In this document: in pieces, positions 38,901-49,015 of the stretch | Layout: each line of letters starts with the position of its first letter | Numbering within the stretch: position 1 is the stretch's first letter | From: Paragonimus skrjabini miyazakii | Lineage: Eukaryota; Platyhelminthes; Trematoda; Plagiorchiida; Troglotrematidae | Direction of reading: 5' to 3' | DNA length: 64,000 nucleotides | Assembly (NCBI GenBank): GCA_014338405.1 | Contig: JTDE01001094.1 | Location: forward strand, 113,275 to 177,274 | Translations under genes and position numbers: made by a program | The notes under the pieces: generated by a model | Database searches by the model: none | What the model was told of the DNA's origin: nothing | The model's input: the letters and a program-made list of their open reading frames with translations, nothing else

Positions 38901-41900
38901 TGGTCATAGCACCCGGATCGCTGCCGCTGTGACAAGAGAAATAGGGCTAAACTGTGTATATGAGTTAAATAAAAGACTGCGTGGTCGAATTGAACAAGCG
39001 GTTTTTATAAAGTACGCGTACCTTACTCTATTCCTTGAGGGAGGCATATGGTTTTAAGCTATTACGATGTATGCTATGTTGCACGGTTTCTAGAACATGA
39101 ACAGCCAGAAACAGCCTTCGAAAAGGTCATTTTCTCCGCCGCACGCGAAAAACCCCCAATAACGGGGGAGATAGCAGATGGAACTGGCGAAGCTTCTCAA
39201 TTGCAGTGATAACAAACAAAGTCGATTTGGAACATCAACATACACTATAGCATGACTCAGTTACCAAGTGAACGATCAAAATTCGTTACAAAGATATTGC
39301 ACACCAAAAATGCGAACCACTGCGGCTATGGGCAATAATAGTATGACGTGTGACGAAAATTTCTACTTTAGAAACAGTATTGATTAAAAATGATCTCAGT
39401 GAAACGAACACCACAAACGGATAAAATCGAAACTTTGCACAGGCTTACCTACTGAGTTCATGTAAACAAAAGGCTGCTATATGTTTACCACTAGCCAAGC
39501 CAGGCAGATACTTGCGTTTTTGTTCTTCGTTGCCACCCTCGACAATTGTCTGCGAGAGAGAAAGAGAGAAAACACAAAAGTCTTAAGAGCTCTTCAAAGC
39601 TACATTTCCCATAAGAAAGACAAAAATGGTATGCAAACTATTTTTGGTACTCATCACCAGAATGAAATCCTAACAGCACACTGGGGGGAGATCGAGTACA
39701 AGTCGAACCAGTAGCCTGTGAGTAATGCTCGGGTTGTGCGAACCGCTCGAGAGCGGTACAAGAACAATCTCATCAACTCCATCCAATAACTCTACGATTA
39801 AGACTTCTTAAACAAGTTGAAATAACAGACTTTAATTTTTTTTTTAAAAGTTCGGCAATGTTTCGATTATTGGTAAAAAGTGGAGGATTTGGTCGATGCG
39901 ACTGAACCTCGTTCACAGTTGACGGTGACGTTTGCATTCCCGCAGCATTTATGAAATTTCAATCGTGCCTAATCTGGCGCTAATGACACAAGAATCAACA
40001 CGAATAACTCATGAGAACATGCACCGGAGTTCAGCCTCCAGTCGTGATAAGAATGTGTTATTGATGAGCACGGCTACGAGTGAAGTTCGAGTCTAGTGCA
40101 TTCTTTCACAATGGACTGGTTGAAAATTTTGGCTGATTCATTTACGATTAAGTGTGTGACATTCAACTGGCATCAACCAAATGTTACGTAGCTTGTCAGT
40201 GGCTGAATTGGTGTTAAAATGAAGAGCCATTTGTCAGAGGAATACGAGTTGTACAGACAACAAAGTCAATCCTAAATGGATAAAGTGGCCAACCACTTGT
40301 GGATTAGAAAGTAATCAACCGTTGAATACATTAAATGTAAGAATAACGTGGACCTAAATGAAGACCGAAGTCTATGACTCGTAGGATTTTAGCTCAAATG
40401 TCACTGATGAGGCGGCACAAAAAGGAGACCAGATAGGAAGGAGTAAGGGGTGAGATCAAGCGTCGGATAATTTCCGCTTTCAAAGTGTAACCTTTAGATC
40501 ACAACCAGCGTGTGCTAAAGCGCACGCGAGTGCAATGGAAGACTGTTTATACAAACAGACTTGACAGATGATAAAAATTTAACTTCACGATCACTTTGAG
40601 ACATCCATGTTATCCAGCGTCACTACATAAACTTATGAAACTTAGTCGATCATAGAAACCGGTTGACACACGACAAAAGTAGAATAGCATTAGTAGACAA
40701 GTTGCAAGAAAAAATGCAACAGAACAATTGAATATTTTACCTTAAGGGCCAATGAATTATGGGCATCCAATAAAGAAAATGCAGCACCATCCAATCCGAT
40801 CGCTTCCCATACACGGGCAGCCTGGGTGTTAGACAAGCCCTGACCGCCGAACCCGGCATCTACCTGGAGACCGAATAAACCGTGACTGGTCAGATCGGAA
40901 ATGACATCTTCTGTTAGCCTATTTGTATGGTCGACGATGGCACTGTCAACTAGCTCAAAGGAAAGAGCGACAAAACACCAAAATATCAACACAATGCGAG
41001 GACGATTCCGTCAGAAAAAGGGAGTACAAAGAGCAGAATGCGTGAGAAATTCATAGTGTTTAAAGTAACACGATACTTGTTTCATCAAAGTCTTAACAAC
41101 CTGTTCAAATAGGGCAGTTTATTGTCAATAGCGGGCACAATTTTAAGTGACTGACAATGACTAAATGGTAGCAAATCACGAAGTGGTGCAAATTGAATGC
41201 AGGTTTACTCGGTTTCGGGGTTAGTGCTCCTAATCAGGCACAGCTTGACAAGACCTGTATTTGACAAAATGACAGAAAGATGTATAGGCTTAATGGTTAT
41301 TGCCTCCGACCAGACGGAAATGGGCTAAACTTTGTTTGGCAGATGGCTACAGATAGTTGTGTGTGATGGGATGAGGAGGATGGAGTATAGGATCATCCTC
41401 ATAAGTAATCAGTCTAACTCGTCTAGCAAGTCACAATTTGGTCAAACTGAGGGTATTAATCCTGGCCACAGGGAGTAGCATGTGGTGAGACGACGAACAA
41501 AGAAAATCGGACCACTGGTACTGGCTTACAGATTATCTCTCACGAGACGCACATTACCTAAACTCAGATTGATAACTTGTCGACAGAGAATAGTACGTGG
41601 CGAAATGGTAGAAACTGGGCAAGAATTAAACTAAGAATCAAAACCGTTAATGATGGGTGCAACGTAATCAGTAAGACATACTTTGTAGTATAGCGTGCTT
41701 CGCCTTCTCATGAAGCAAGTTCACATCATCCACCAGTTTCTTGTTGACCAGTTCGGGGAATTCCAGGAGTTCCTTGAAAATGGAAAAGTAACCACGTGGT
41801 ACACGGCTACAACTGCTAGCGTATACTAAATGAGAACAACAGTATTAAAATATTGAGACCTCAGCAACCACTACTGATGCTACCGACTACATAACCTCGT

Positions 41901-43987
41901 CAACCTTCCCACATTATCAACAATAATCTAGGCTAACACAATATATACGGAAAGACAGTCATCATTGGTCACAGTGAAATACATCACAACTGACAGATTG
42001 ACTAAGTGGCGATGACATAATAAACACAATAGGAATTGTTTGAACGTTTGCGGCAAGAGAAAATTCCTCGAACACGAAGAACCTTAAAACAACCAACCGG
42101 TCACAATCGTGAGCACCTAGCTTTGAGTGTGTATATCATGTGACAACGAATGTCTCGTGGTGGAATGTTGAATACAAAGCCATACTAACAAAAAACGAGA
42201 ACAGATGGGTAGCGGACAGATTCGGATCAGCACTCATATCTCATAGTAGCTTGCGTTTTAAGATGAACCGCCTAAAATTAGACACCTTTGATAGGGCTTG
42301 TTAGCAGTGGTGCTCAGTGATTATGGTCAATATACGATCATGCCTAGTGAGAGGTCTATGGAGTAGTAGCCAATACATTCGCTTCAAAGATACGAGGGCT
42401 TGAACGAAGATACATTTTATTACCAAGCAAAATTCGCATTAACGGCTGGCTTCGATTGTGAAACCATGAACAGCTAAGCACATTGGATAAAACTAACCGG
42501 TTAGGAGAAGGATAGAGGGTCCAGTGTTACTCGGAACGAAACAGACATAAATTGGCGGAGCGAGACGACCCGGAACCGAGAGTCATTTAAGATACATTGT
42601 TAAAGGTATCAATCTTTGCCCGAAAACGGGGTGGTCATCGGAATGGGATGCATATCCCTTTTGGTTATACAGTACTCAGATGGTACAATAACCGCCCTAG
42701 ATGGATGATATTTTGTCATTTTTAGAAGAAAGCTGTACTTTTGGACAGGACTGTTTAGCATATAAAAACATTAAGTCCATAATTTTGAAATAGACTGCGT
42801 AACCCTCTACTCAAAAGTACTTACAACCCCATTGTACATATTTACTTCGATAACTTCTACCTCCAGTGAAGTCATATTCTCCAGTGGCCGAGAATCTTTA
42901 CTACCAGTTTGATGTGGTTAGTTGTTAAACAAAATAAATCGCACGTACACATAGCGAGACTGTAATAGTCCACGGAAAATTAACAAAAGTAATTGTTTGT
43001 AAGATAGCTTTAGGGATTCTGTCGTCTAAATGTCTTGCATGAAGTTAGGCACAAGTATTCGTAACATTATGTGCTAGAATATAATAAAAATGAGTACTCT
43101 CAGTAACCTACTCCGCACACCCCCGTCTACTTCGCAAACTGGTAATACTGGATACCGACGACCAGCCATAGCAATAATTGCCGAATGTCCAACCAATGAA
43201 AGTTGACAAATGCAAAGAACGTTGCGGAGACACTAGTCAATAATCGAATAATGTGAATAATCTTGTTTTCTGAATCTACTCATTAGGTCTCTCCAAACAC
43301 AATAGAAAGGAAAAAAATAACTACCTCACATATTCAAAACTCGTTCGACGGGGAATGGAATTCCGTGTGCACCGTATCATGGCGCGAAGCTGCGCAGATC
43401 AGACTGGCCCAAAGTGAGAAATGACCAACCAACAGAAAGCAAAATAACCTGCAAACCCATTGATATAACAATGTTGTGTAAGCTGCAGAAACTGGTAACG
43501 AATGCTTCAACCAATTTCTTTCCTACAAAAAAACCCTCGCAAAACACAATTTAAATGCTAACATTGGTTGCTGCATCCACAGTACCGAACAGATGTTTCG
43601 TGCTAACCTGCGATATTGATGCGATTAGCGTTCTCTGTGGGGGAGAGTGGATAACTGCATATTCTTAGATGTTACCACATACATACTATGGTCATCTATT
43701 AAACTACCTACCAGGTGAAAATGACCACCAAAGAGATCTTTAATCAAAGGAGCCGTAGAGGAGGCCATAACAGAAGTAGAACTCGGTGGCGTGATAGATT
43801 CCACTTCACGTGGGAGTTGCCGGGGCCAGATCCGTTTTGGTTTGCCAACTACATCGCTTGTTATCTCCGAGTTGGCCACAGTGGCAGCGCATCGAGGATG
43901 GAGCCGTGAAAAATATGAGGCAGGTAAACTCCGGTGTGACAAATGGCCTTTGTAAAGTGCAGACCCCAACGTGTTTTTTGTCACCAA
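26995..43987 (-). CDS. ACAD9: ACAD9-like mitochondrial acyl-CoA dehydrogenase (ten exons, whole gene)
   Basis: A - strand gene whose ten exons join in consistent phases to about 575 codons up to the donor in exon 10, or about 591 if read to the stop at 26995-26997 (mammalian ACAD9 is about 620). The family folds from a mitochondrial targeting region through the helical N-domain, beta-domain and C-terminal FAD domain. Visible landmarks in order: LIKDLFGGHFHL, SHGLFGLQV--GFGGQGLSNTQ, EEQKRKYLPGLASG-HIAAFC, SGSDPGA, KVWVTNGAVA (FAD contact), LRGAN-TNLVLDNVKVP, QRHQFGRPL, and FERYLRDSRTLLMHGGSNDLLR. The last motif normally holds the catalytic glutamate (FEGTN); here it is HGGSN, so oxidation of acyl-CoA is doubtful. 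ACAD9 also assembles respiratory complex I, which does not require its dehydrogenase activity. The C-terminal extension points to ACAD9/VLCAD and not to the shorter dehydrogenases. VLCAD remains the alternative. Confidence 0.88.
27046..27369 (-). CDS. ACAD9: ACAD9-like exon 10 (C-terminal extension)
   Basis: Acceptor GGCTGCAG. Begins GSNDLLRLLIGSAGIQHIAP, completing the GTN--LR motif, and continues through KVATSLAVLCQRFHSISEELLVVHSA, the helical extension of ACAD9/VLCAD. A canonical donor GTAAGT lies at 27045-27040. Without splicing there, the frame runs 16 codons to TAA at 26995-26997. The family usually has about 50 more residues, so a further exon downstream is likely but was not found. 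Confidence 0.88.
27370..29740. other. ACAD9-like intron 9, 3' part
   Basis: Intronic sequence with no supported gene. The - strand open frame at 28145-28507 has no domain and no splice phase of its own. 28790-29220 has unusually pyrimidine-rich, repeated TCTG/TCTC wording and a TATATATGA, which may be an old LTR, but no boundaries could be set. Confidence 0.4.
29744..30007 (-). pseudogene. C-terminal fragment of an RTE-like retrotransposon polyprotein
   Basis: 88 codons including a stop. The segment SWCHLLGWDPRDHPNRCLET followed by FRSQWRTC matches the tail typical of fluke RTE-like polyproteins (LPGWGPRD-----LET--D----R-QWR-C). It is 5'-truncated, as expected for target-primed retrotransposition, and lies within intron 9 of the ACAD9-like gene in the same orientation. 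Confidence 0.6.
30083..30419. repeat. Foldback (long inverted repeat) with AT core
   Basis: Two arms of about 155 bp face each other around a TATATATATATATTATATATA core (30239-30261). The inner arms are nearly perfect: GTTTGAATGCGCTTCA at about 30184 is the exact reverse complement of TGAAGCGCATTCAAAC at about 30299. The outer ends ATTCAAAG (30083) and CTTTGAAT (30412) also match. Arm identity falls outward. It could be a foldback or MITE-like element, or an inverted dimer of a short repeat. Confidence 0.8.
30608..30633 (-). ncRNA. Hammerhead ribozyme core (minus strand)
   Basis: Reads CTGATGAG, CTCT stem, AACA loop, AGAG stem, CGAAAC: the invariant CUGAUGA and GAAA of a hammerhead separated by a perfect 4-bp stem II extended by the G-C closing pair. 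Downstream TTGTATATAGTCC offers a GUC cleavage triplet with a 2-bp stem III. Stem I pairing beyond the first base pair is poor, so activity is uncertain. Confidence 0.7.
30679..30690 (+). promoter_or_regulatory. RNA polymerase III B-box-like site
   Basis: GAGTTCTAGTCC matches the B-box consensus GGTTCRANTCC closely (T in place of purine at one position). It lies 25 nt upstream of the plus-strand hammerhead core, the arrangement seen in hammerhead SINEs. No clear A box was found. Confidence 0.4.
30715..30740 (+). ncRNA. Hammerhead ribozyme core (plus strand)
   Basis: Reads CTGACGAG, CTCT stem, GACA loop, AGAG stem, CGAAAC. It is the same architecture as the core at 30608-30633 but on the other strand; CUGANGA tolerates the C. 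A GUA triplet follows within CCGAGTATAC. The upstream context GGTGGGAAAGATACGCACAA resembles the sequence before schistosome SMalpha ribozymes. Stems I and III are not convincingly paired. Confidence 0.7.
30806..31810. other. ACAD9-like intron 9, 5' part
   Basis: Intronic; no gene, RNA or repeat supported. Confidence 0.5.
31817..31945 (-). CDS. ACAD9: ACAD9-like exon 9
   Basis: 129 nt, acceptor CCTTGCAG, donor GTATGT (31816-31811), phase 0 on both sides. Encodes IFSTEALWSGCNHCVQLTGR, LGLLKEVPFERYLRD and SRTLLMHG. The family's Q-LGGLGY FAD loop is altered to QLTGRLGL, and the exon ends in MHG where IFE or IYE is usual, removing the catalytic Glu. Confidence 0.9.
32063..32329 (-). CDS. ACAD9: ACAD9-like exon 8 (C-terminal FAD domain)
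   Basis: 267 nt, acceptor TTGATAG, donor GTTAGT (32062-32057), phase 0 on both sides. Encodes LAQNAIDRERLNLAASCCGL, HCLQRHQFGRPLGDYELVQA and YAMESGVFYLTGLLD. R-QFG-PL is the conserved dimer-interface FAD contact. Confidence 0.92.
32330..33905. other. ACAD9-like intron 7
   Basis: An open - strand frame at 32990-33238 (82 codons) was examined as a possible exon. The flanking exons 7 and 8 already encode contiguous family sequence, so it is not needed and is treated as non-coding. Confidence 0.55.
33912..33985 (-). CDS. ACAD9: ACAD9-like exon 7
   Basis: 74 nt, acceptor TTTTTTCAG, donor GTAAGT (33911-33906), exit phase 0. Encodes TNLVLDNVKVPASDLLGVVG and NGLQ. This is the conserved end of the beta-domain (V-F-NVKVP--N-LG-VG-GF). 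Confidence 0.9.
34039..34138 (-). CDS. ACAD9: ACAD9-like exon 6
   Basis: 100 nt, acceptor TTTTTAG, donor GTAACT (34038-34033), exit phase 1. Encodes DNSKNYAAFIVDRSTPGVQF and TDVLDTLGLRGAN, matching the family's AFIV-R--PGV and LGIRGSNT blocks. The preceding intron is about 4.6 kb. Confidence 0.9.
34139..35690. other. ACAD9-like intron 5, 3' part
   Basis: No supported feature. The - strand frame at 34303-34560 has no recognisable domain. Confidence 0.5.
35694..35926 (+). repeat. Gypsy 3' tail fragment, second copy
   Basis: Related to 26500-26742 by an ordered series of blocks (AACGCCAGGAAGA, GTGTGTAC, ATGTGAAT, and CCAAGCGTCTTTTGCGGTCACAACA at the end). The short open frame here ends in LRTPGRRRTRRDYRNSVYAP, similar in pattern to the TPGRSEASNDNWKCVYT frame at the same place in the 26-kb copy and typical of a gypsy pol tail. 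No upstream pol is present, so this is a solo 3' remnant in intron 5 of the ACAD9-like gene. Confidence 0.6.
35930..38770. other. ACAD9-like intron 5, 5' part
   Basis: No supported feature. Open frames at 36375-36665, 37046-37321 and 38091-38444 lack domains and splice context. Confidence 0.5.
38773..38926 (-). CDS. ACAD9: ACAD9-like exon 5 (FAD-binding beta-domain)
   Basis: 154 nt, acceptor TGTCACAG, donor GTTTGT (38772-38767), exit phase 0. Encodes GSDPGAMTTRAVLDANGQTY and TLSGHKVWVTNGAVATHLIV. Trp and Thr of KVWVTNG are the conserved FAD-isoalloxazine contacts. Confidence 0.92.
39449..39549 (-). CDS. ACAD9: ACAD9-like exon 4
   Basis: 101 nt, acceptor GCGCAG, donor GTAAGC (39448-39443), exit phase 2. 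Encodes TIVEGGNEEQKRKYLPGLAS and GKHIAAFCLHELS. The family's L-TEP-SGSD signature appears as LHELSSGSD across the exon 4/5 junction. The Thr that normally contacts FAD and the Pro are replaced by His and Leu. Confidence 0.9.
40040..40115 (+). repeat. Possible SINE copy (B box and tail motif)
   Basis: B-box-like AGTTCGAGTCT (40084-40094) is followed by GTGCATTCTTTCACAATGG. The same order (B box, then ATTCTTCACAATTGG) occurs in the + strand copy at 48921 and the - strand copy at 4610. The A box is degraded here. It lies in intron 3 of the ACAD9-like gene. Confidence 0.4.
40741..40949 (-). CDS. ACAD9: ACAD9-like exon 3 (N-terminal helical domain)
   Basis: 209 nt, acceptor GAGCTAG, donor GTAAAA (40740-40735). 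Encodes DSAIVDHTNRLTEDVISDL, SHGLFGLQVDAGFGGQGLSN and ARVWEAIGLDGAAFSLLDAH up to SLALK. GLFGLQV followed by GGQGLSNT is the diagnostic N-domain motif of ACAD9/VLCAD. Confidence 0.92.
40950..43711. other. ACAD9-like introns 1 and 2 outside exon 2
   Basis: Apart from exon 2 (41682-41772), nothing is supported here. The sequence is AT-rich with stops in all frames. Confidence 0.5.
41682..41772 (-). CDS. ACAD9: ACAD9-like exon 2
   Basis: 91 nt, acceptor TTTTCAAG, donor GTATGT (41681-41676), entry phase 0, exit phase 1. Encodes ELLEFPELVNKKLVDDVNLL and HEKAKHAILQ. It corresponds to the family's segment between the DLF block and the N-domain helices. Confidence 0.78.
43712..43987 (-). CDS. ACAD9: ACAD9-like exon 1 (targeting peptide)
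   Basis: Start taken at the ATG at 43987, giving 92 codons. The N-terminal part is rich in Ser, Arg, His and Ala with almost no acids (HLSHRSLPASYFSRLHPRCAA), as expected for a mitochondrial targeting sequence. It ends in APLIKDLFGGHFHL, matching the family's first conserved block, before donor GTAGGT (43711-43706), phase 0. An upstream non-coding or coding exon cannot be excluded. Confidence 0.7.
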
Positions 43988-44765
43988 AAATCCACGAAAC
44001 CAGCACTGGTGCCAATGGAGATGCTGGGAGAGGGTTTGAAAATAAAGCTTAACGACTCACCAATTCTAGAAAACAGAGCTGCGTCGAAAGCAAACAAATA
44101 AATTTAGACACGTATTCGTATGTGGTATTAAAAGCGGAATTTCGCTCAACATTTCCGTCATATAAGGTGATTTTCAAATGCTTCGTTAATATGCATACAT
44201 ACTACATGTAGTACATTGTCCTGCACGGGAATAGTCTTAGTTGCGCACAATATTAGACGGAGAGGTGAAACGTGAGTACATTTCGGGCATAACGAATACC
44301 CGCAGGGACTCCAGTGATTAGGAGTATGTCTTATCCAATATAGTTCTGTTACAGATTCTGTTTCTAAAGCAGTGCTCGTCATACACAGGTGGTTGTGCGC
44401 AAGCACCGAGAGCCAAATATGGTTTCGCAGTTATACACTAGGAGAGAAGTGTGAAATACACCAGATGATCCGTGGAAAAGTTTGTGTTCTTTCACTGCAA
44501 CCAGCGGCGTGGGCTGACAAATGCCGGTTTGGCTACAGGGATGTAACTTGTGATTTTTGTATTCACACACTCATCGGCATCTACTTAAGCATCCAGACAA
44601 GCAGGAGCAACCATTAGCTCCAACACGTAATCGTCAACGGTAAACACAAGGAAAGACTTGAATCAATCTATCTTTAAATTACATCCCATACCTGATATCG
44701 CAATCAAAATATGAACTTATAAACGTTCATTGATTATGAATCTTATCTTGTCTTGTCTTTTTATC
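43988..44765. other. Upstream flank of the ACAD9-like gene
   Basis: The promoter or a 5' untranslated exon should lie here on the - strand. I see no convincing TATA or initiator element. Short overlapping frames on both strands show no domain. Confidence 0.4.
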
Positions 44766-45040
44766 ACGACCTTTCGGCCGAGGTTTCGGCGGCCAGCTTT
44801 GCTTCTATATCACACTTGATCGCACCACACTTAACTGTCTCCCTTCTCGATCTCCTTTTCAAACAACTCCACACCTGGTGACCTCACAGTCCACTTTTCA
44901 GAAACACGTAGCAGAGACTTAGCTCAGTTGCTGCTCCTGACGAAATTCTTAGCATGAATGATAGTGTGCCAAACACCAAGGTTCCTTTCCAGGAAGAACA
45001 CAAGCTATTACTCGTCCCCTCCCAAGCACCATTTAAGCTT

Positions 45041-45765
45041 GCCACCTTCAACGTTTGAACACATGCAAACAAGTCAATAGGTTAGTCTTTCACGTACTTT
45101 GGAGACCTTCGCCATCGATATAAGTTGTCTTGCTGAAACACAGCTTCAGGAATCTGGCTCAGTGCTACGTCTTCACTCTCTGTCGGCCGCATGTAATGTG
45201 CATTTGTCTGGGGGCCGTGCGACCAAGTCGGTGTTGGAATTTCCCTAAGTGCACATGCAGACAAAGCGCCGCTTGGCTGGGTATCCGTCAACAGCTGCTT
45301 TTGTGCTGTCGGACTCGGAGGTACAGTTAGAGCATTGAGAAGCGCCTATCACAAACGTCGCTTGTTTGCTGTTGCGGCATATGCTCCCACGGACTGTAAT
45401 CCTGACGCAGTCACCAGCTCACTCACCTTCTACATACCGCTCGGCTAAGGACATTGTTGTGTTAGCTGGAGACTTGAATGCTCAAGTAGGCAAGCCAAGC
45501 GTTAATACGCGTGACTTAGGTGGCCAGCTCTTTAACGGTACTCGTCGAGCAGACGACGGCGAAATTTTGCGCTGGATCTGTACTGATAACGGTTTGTTGC
45601 TGGCAAGTAATAAGTCCCGACGTTTTTAGGCGACCTCCATCTCTGGGTCAATCATGGACTCGGATTGACCATATGACCATCACTTATCGGTGGCGTGGTT
45701 GTTTTCATGATTGCAAACCAATCTAGAGCACCTGCGTGGATTCCGACCACGCACCGTTATGTGTC
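45041..45765 (+). pseudogene. Endonuclease remnant of the RTE-like element
   Basis: An opening motif near 45040 corresponds to the FNVRT block. 45366-45629 encodes DIVVLAGDLNAQVGKPSVN with the catalytic D and N of the DLN block, then DDGEILRWICTDNGLLLASN. About 45655-45700 reads TRIDHMTITYRWRG in another frame, the IDH-I-YRWRG block that ends the endonuclease domain. At least three frame changes and several stops make it inactive. Confidence 0.8.
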
Positions 45766-47376
45766 AAGTTAGCTTTGCGTTTTGGTGGGAGGTCATTTCA
45801 TCGTCTACCACAAGTCGATATACCCAAGCCAGCAGAGCCACAAGCGCTTTACGCCTACCAGTGTGCGTTTACCTCAAGTCTAGGTCCTCGCCCACCAGAC
45901 GATATTGAAGCACACTGGGCACATATACAGCATGCAATGCACAAGTGCGGTACTGCCTCGTGCAGTGCTACCACTCGTTCAGCTGTCAACAGCTATGTTT
46001 CTATGCGATCACTGGGACTTCACAACACACCGGAATATTGCATCCAGTGGCGAGTAAAACTCGACCAGAAAGATTACTCGCTTGAAATTCCGGAAGCAAC
46101 CAGAGCGAGATCATGAGGCTTGGTGGACACAACGCGCCATCGAGATGGAACAAGCCAGTGCTATCGGGAACTCTCGAAGGTTTTACCAACTCATCCGAGC
46201 AACCGGTAGCAGGAAGCCGGGTGTTAGCGAGATAATCTGCGAAGCCAACAGTTAGCCTATTCATAACCGGCAACGACGCTTCAGACGTTGGGTTGAGAAG
46301 TTCCAACAACAGTTCAACTGGCCACTCCTATCATTGAGTACGCCTCCAGGCCCCGACTACGCTGATTGATCTGTTGACGTTTCTCCAGATGTATTGTTTG
46401 AGATCAAGTTTCTCAAACGTCACAAGGCCCCTGCTCTTTTGTAGATGGGGTCCAGTCTTAGATGAAGAACTGACGGCATTGTCCTAAAAACTTTGTATCA
46501 GTGAAGCTGTTCCAAATAACTGGGGTTTGGTTAACGTCACCCCACTTTCCAAAAATGGCTGGCGCAATTCGTGTGTAAATCAGAGGGATTAGCATGATTC
46601 CTATCGCGTCACAGTTGCTCGCAGCCACTGAACTTCGGAGACGCGTGAAGAATATAACCACGAGGGGCGAGCTGGGTTTCGCCCTGGCTGTGGCTACATT
46701 GTTCGTACTTTAACATTTGGCCAGATGCTTGAACACCATTCATACGGAAGACTAACGGTTGTCTTACTGAACATCAGACACGCCTTCGAGTCGGTTGGCA
46801 GGGCTGCACTCCGGGATTGTCTAACGAGTAAAGGAGTACCTGAGAAGTATGTTAACATCCAGACCTCGGACAGGGGGGTAGAGCTTATGACAGCGTATCA
46901 TCTCAAGTGGAGTGCGACGACGTTGCCCAGCCTCCTTCGTCTTATTCGACTTTGTACTAGACGAGGTCCTAATGTTTGCTCCAACAGACTGCAAATATTA
47001 AAGTGTGAAACTGCTCCCAGATACTTGTGCCAAGGAGTATGCAGACAACATCGCTTTAACTTGCGATGGGTCACAGGGAGCTCAGAACATCTTAGATAGA
47101 TCAGAGGCTTCCGCTGACAGCTTCAGTGTGAGCACTGCACCTACCCTCACCTTTGGTGGTGAGCCGTTGGAAGTGGTCGAGAAGTTCCTGTACCTTGGGA
47201 GCTGTATCAGCGCTGATAGAATGTCTGATGAAATAACAACTCGTATAACAAAGGTCCGGACGACGTTTACCAACTTATGCCATCTATGGAGTCGACATGG
47301 TCTCAGTCTTCATGTGAAAGGTCCCGTGTACGATGCAACTGTAAGGACAGTTCTATTGTATGGCTCCGGAACCTAG
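45736..47376 (+). pseudogene. Reverse transcriptase remnant of the RTE-like element
   Basis: Begins with the VDSDHAPLCVKLALRFGG linker (45736-46116). RT motif A appears as VVLLNIRHAFESVGRAALRD near 46740-46800. Its two aspartates are Asn and Glu here (family pattern LDIR-AFDS), so the catalytic site is lost. 47005-47376 encodes the later palm and thumb (NIALTCDG, FLYLGSCISADRM, VLLYGSGT). The C-terminal SNSLRWLGHIF segment near 47540 follows. Stops are frequent throughout. Confidence 0.8.
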
Positions 47377-47920
47377 TCGATTCGTGGATGGGATGTTCGT
47401 GGAGTGTCCGTTTCTGACCATTGGTGCTTCCGAAACATTAGCGGCATGTAGTGGGAACACCGTGTCAGTAATGACGAAGTTTGCCAACGTGTCTTCGGAA
47501 CGGATAAACCTTGTCGACCCTTAAGTATTTTGGTCTCGTCCAACAGTCTTCGTTGGCTTGGTCACATCTTTAGCCTACCACACTGTGCCTAATTTGCGAG
47601 TGGTGAATTAGGTAACAAGCGGCAGCCTGGTGATCAACGAATGACTTTGGCTCGAGGTACGAAGGCACTCATTTTGTAGCTTGCTTCAATAGGACGCTCC
47701 AGGCTTCTTGGCTAGGGTCCGGAGGACGTTGAATACCTTTATTTGAGGATGCTGTCTGATATGAGGAAGAACAGAAATCAATCGCGTTCGCGTTGCGAGT
47801 TTCTGTGTGCATCGTTGAAACCCTTCTCTTTTCCTTTACGTCCTCTCTTCCCTTCACCTTACGCATAATTTTTTTCTTCTCATATTGCGGTACGTTTGCC
47901 CCTGCTTGTTTTTTTTCACG

Positions 47921-47921
<1 letters not shown>

Positions 47922-47956
<35 letters not shown>
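47922..47956. repeat. (TA)n microsatellite at the RTE-like 3' end
   Basis: An uninterrupted TA run followed by GTATAT. It sits about 250 nt after the last recognisable coding remnant of the RTE-like element, consistent with the simple-sequence tails of this class. Confidence 0.85.
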
Positions 47957-47959
47957 CGC

Positions 47960-48915
47960 AATCCAGTCCACAGGCTTGATATACCTACGGGTTGTTATAG
48001 GTCACACAAATGTCAACAACAAAATTCAAATCCCGTCTGTCCCCTAGGAAAGGATGGACTTCCCAATACTGCCTCAGAGCTGTAGGCCACAATAAACTCG
48101 AATCAAGAGAATGGCAGTGGATAAATTCACTGAACATTGCTATTGCTATTATAAAACTGTCAGGAATGGCTCGACACAAAGTGGTCTCAGTTGTGACGCG
48201 GAACACGGCGCTCACCCAAAAGTCAAACAAGTGCACCGACCGAACATAACCATGAACAGACCGTGACAACAACAACCCTGTCATGAGGTGGTCAACACAA
48301 TCGTCGGTCAAGGCCGAAGGCAAACCACTGAAGCCAGTTGCTGTGTTGATTTCATATATAATGCCCCTTTGACAACATACAATACACTTTTGTTGTGTCT
48401 CGTTGCTGAGTCTTTTGCGACCAGTCGGGAAAGCTTGAGGTCGTATTCATTAGCGATATAACAAAAGCGTTCCATGAGCACTTACTCATATCAGTCTGTG
48501 GTGATGCAACAATTCGCATTTAAACGCTCATCTGAGCCAGTGTTGACCTAGCCACAAACAGTAAGCTGTCTTTATGATGCTCTAAGAAACATTACTTTAA
48601 AATGGTAAACAAATAGATACACACGTATAGCGATGAGATTATAAAATTGAACTTGATCGAACTTTCAATATACGGTCGACGCCTGAGCACACACACGGTG
48701 CATACACCCAATTTTCAGGCCGCAAGAAAAAGCAAGCTGATAACTATCAAGGATAAGGTAAACCTAACCACAAGAATATGAACCTGAGGCCAGATTTAAC
48801 GTACAGTGCCATTTGTCAGATACGGACCTTAACCAAAATTAGACCACTTTATCCGCTTTCATGTTGTACTCGAGGTCCAGGTATGTGGGTCCAAATGTGA
48901 AATCCCCGAGCTTAC
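47960..48915. other. No gene recognised
   Basis: A - strand frame at 47985-48323 (112 codons) and overlapping + frames show no domain or splice context. Confidence 0.45.
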
Positions 48916-48920
48916 GGTAT

Positions 48921-49015
48921 TGATTGTAGCTCAGTCGGTTGAACGCTTGATGCGTTTTGGCATGCCGTTTCTGTCGCTAGTTCAAGTCTGACTGAAGTTC
49001 AGATTCTTCACAATT
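48921..49015 (+). repeat. tRNA-derived SINE head and tail motif
   Basis: A perfect A box TAGCTCAGTCGG (48927-48938) and a B box AGTTCAAGTCT (48979-48989) whose flanks can form a T-arm-like stem with one mismatch. The stretch between is longer than in a tRNA. The downstream motif CAGATTCTTCACAATTGGG is shared with copies at 4610 (- strand) and about 40100. This is the best preserved member of a short SINE family. Confidence 0.65.

Larger units (their letters stand above)
44770..47956 (+). mobile_element. Degenerate RTE-like non-LTR retrotransposon
   Basis: A + strand relic with endonuclease, reverse transcriptase and C-terminal tail in order, broken by many stops and frameshifts, and a (TA)n microsatellite at its 3' end, as RTE-type elements often have. 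It begins near GACCTTTCGGCCGAGGTTTCG with pyrimidine-rich untranslated sequence. It belongs to the same broad group as the element at 62590 and the 3' fragment at 29744: the motif order LAGDLNAQVG here parallels LAGDFNAQLG there. Confidence 0.8.

Noticed and set aside
40400..40440. Plus-strand CTGATGAGG, considered as a hammerhead core
   Set aside because: No complementary stem II arm and no CGAAA downstream.
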